64,000 nucleotides of DNA, from the NCBI RefSeq assembly GCF_004803475.1, contig NZ_SRKY01000002.1, forward strand, positions 592,854-656,853, given 5' to 3'. Every line of letters starts with the position of its first letter. The first letter of the stretch is position 1. Shown here in pieces: positions 63,558 through 64,000 of the stretch. The notes below the pieces were generated by a model, which saw only the letters and a list, made by a program, of their open reading frames with translations, was not told where the DNA came from and did not search any database. The stretch is from Aliishimia ponticola (GTDB taxonomy: Bacteria > Pseudomonadota > Alphaproteobacteria > Rhodobacterales > Rhodobacteraceae). Position numbers and translations under genes: made by a program.

Positions 63558-64000
63558 ATGGCTGATACAACCATGGAGGAATTCGAAGCCCTCCTGCAAG
63601 AAAGCTTCGAGATGGACACGCCCGAAGAAGGGTCTGTTGTCAAAGGTAAGGTCATCGCAATCGAAGCGGGCCAAGCCATCATCGATGTCGGCTACAAGAT
63701 GGAAGGCCGCGTCGATCTGAAAGAATTCGCAGAACCCGGTGAAGCCCCGAAAGTGGAAGTCGGCGACGAGGTAGAAGTCTACCTGCGCGCGGCTGAAAAC
63801 GCCCGTGGTGAAGCAGTCGTCTCCCGCGAGATGGCCCGCCGCGAAGAAGCCTGGGACCGCCTGGAAAAAGCATATGCCGACGACGCACGTGTCGAAGGCG
63901 CGATCTTTGGCCGCGTCAAAGGCGGCTTCACTGTCGATCTGGGCGGCGCGGTTGCGTTCCTGCCCGGTTCTCAGGTTGATGTGCGCCCCGTGCGCGACGC
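63558..64000 (+). CDS. rpsA: 30S ribosomal protein S1 (partial, cut by window end)
   Basis: The first 147 residues from ATG 63558. The N-terminus MADTTMEEFEALLQESFEMDTPEEGSVVKGKVIAIEAGQAIIDVGYKMEGRVDLKEFAEPGE is the typical start of an S1 domain, the first of six repeats. It continues beyond 64000. It binds mRNA on the small ribosomal subunit. The hairpin upstream may regulate it. Translation starts after a run of purine-rich sequence, AAAAGGA. Confidence 0.97.
   Translation, partial: MADTTMEEFEALLQESFEMDTPEEGSVVKGKVIAIEAGQAIIDVGYKMEGRVDLKEFAEPGEAPKVEVGDEVEVYLRAAENARGEAVVSREMARREEAWDRLEKAYADDARVEGAIFGRVKGGFTVDLGGAVAFLPGSQVDVRPVRD

Noticed and set aside
1..64000. CRISPR array, prophage, insertion sequence or tRNA gene
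   Set aside because: I saw no regularly spaced repeats, phage genes, transposase or tRNA cloverleaf; weak hairpins alone do not support any of these.

Overview
This window looks like chromosomal DNA of a high-GC alphaproteobacterium of the Rhodobacteraceae (Roseobacter group). The main reasons are an Irr-type Fur regulator beside fabA-fabB-fabI, a SAM/SAH-type riboswitch in front of metK, several proteins with a VPLPA-CTERM sorting tail, a Hint-domain protein of the roseobacter kind, and protocatechuate-branch (pcaB, pcaD) and long acyl-CoA dehydrogenase genes. No rRNA, tRNA, CRISPR array, prophage or insertion sequence was recognised.

Layout. 1-3.3 kb is an AT-richer accessory stretch with a Hint-domain protein and a VPLPA-CTERM secreted protein. 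3.4-13 kb is a minus-strand fatty-acid oxidation block: two MerR regulators, three acyl-CoA dehydrogenase-related genes (one is a small DNA-binding-like protein between two dehydrogenases), a GST, a thiolase, a duplicated NTF2-like protein and a FadJ-type multifunctional enzyme. 13.1-15.4 kb holds two PaaI thioesterases and a MATE exporter in one overlapping unit. 15.5-17.7 kb is a minus operon with arsC-like, pyrD, DUF1330 and DUF952 genes. 17.8-20.7 kb has a periplasmic 5'-nucleotidase, an SRAP (HMCES/YedK) protein and a small cupredoxin-like secreted protein. 20.9-33.1 kb is catabolic: LysR/glutaryl-CoA dehydrogenase, a mandelate-racemase-family enzyme, a zinc alcohol dehydrogenase, a Tet-type MFS exporter, pcaB-pcaD, an EEP-family nuclease/phosphatase, and an overlapping trio of PLP dehydratase, alpha/beta hydrolase and HAD dehalogenase. 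33.2-37.8 kb has an FKBP isomerase, a frameshifted RDD gene, fabI, fabB, fabA and irr. 37.9-43.9 kb has a haem peroxidase with a VPLPA-CTERM tail, a PhyH dioxygenase, an orphan Tat-exported solute-binding protein and two poorly known proteins.

43.9-59.5 kb carries conserved housekeeping genes: miaB, then after an accessory insert phoH-ybeY-corC-lnt, metK, trmB, aroA and cmk. The insert between miaB and phoH is the most interesting part: a guanidine-II (mini-ykkC) riboswitch precedes an SMR exporter of the SugE/Gdx type followed by a cysteine hydrolase, then a VPLPA-CTERM protein, an NTF2-like/polysaccharide-deacetylase pair, and an OmpA-like protein plus lipoprotein that share a cysteine motif. 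59.6-63.2 kb is another insert, between cmk and rpsA: aldo/keto reductase, a secreted protein, an HxlR/nitroreductase divergent pair and a fourth VPLPA-CTERM protein. The window ends inside rpsA.

Together the genes show a heterotroph that oxidises fatty acids and aromatic or dicarboxylic compounds. It controls SAM synthesis and guanidine export by riboswitches, and it displays secreted proteins through an exosortase-type system encoded elsewhere.
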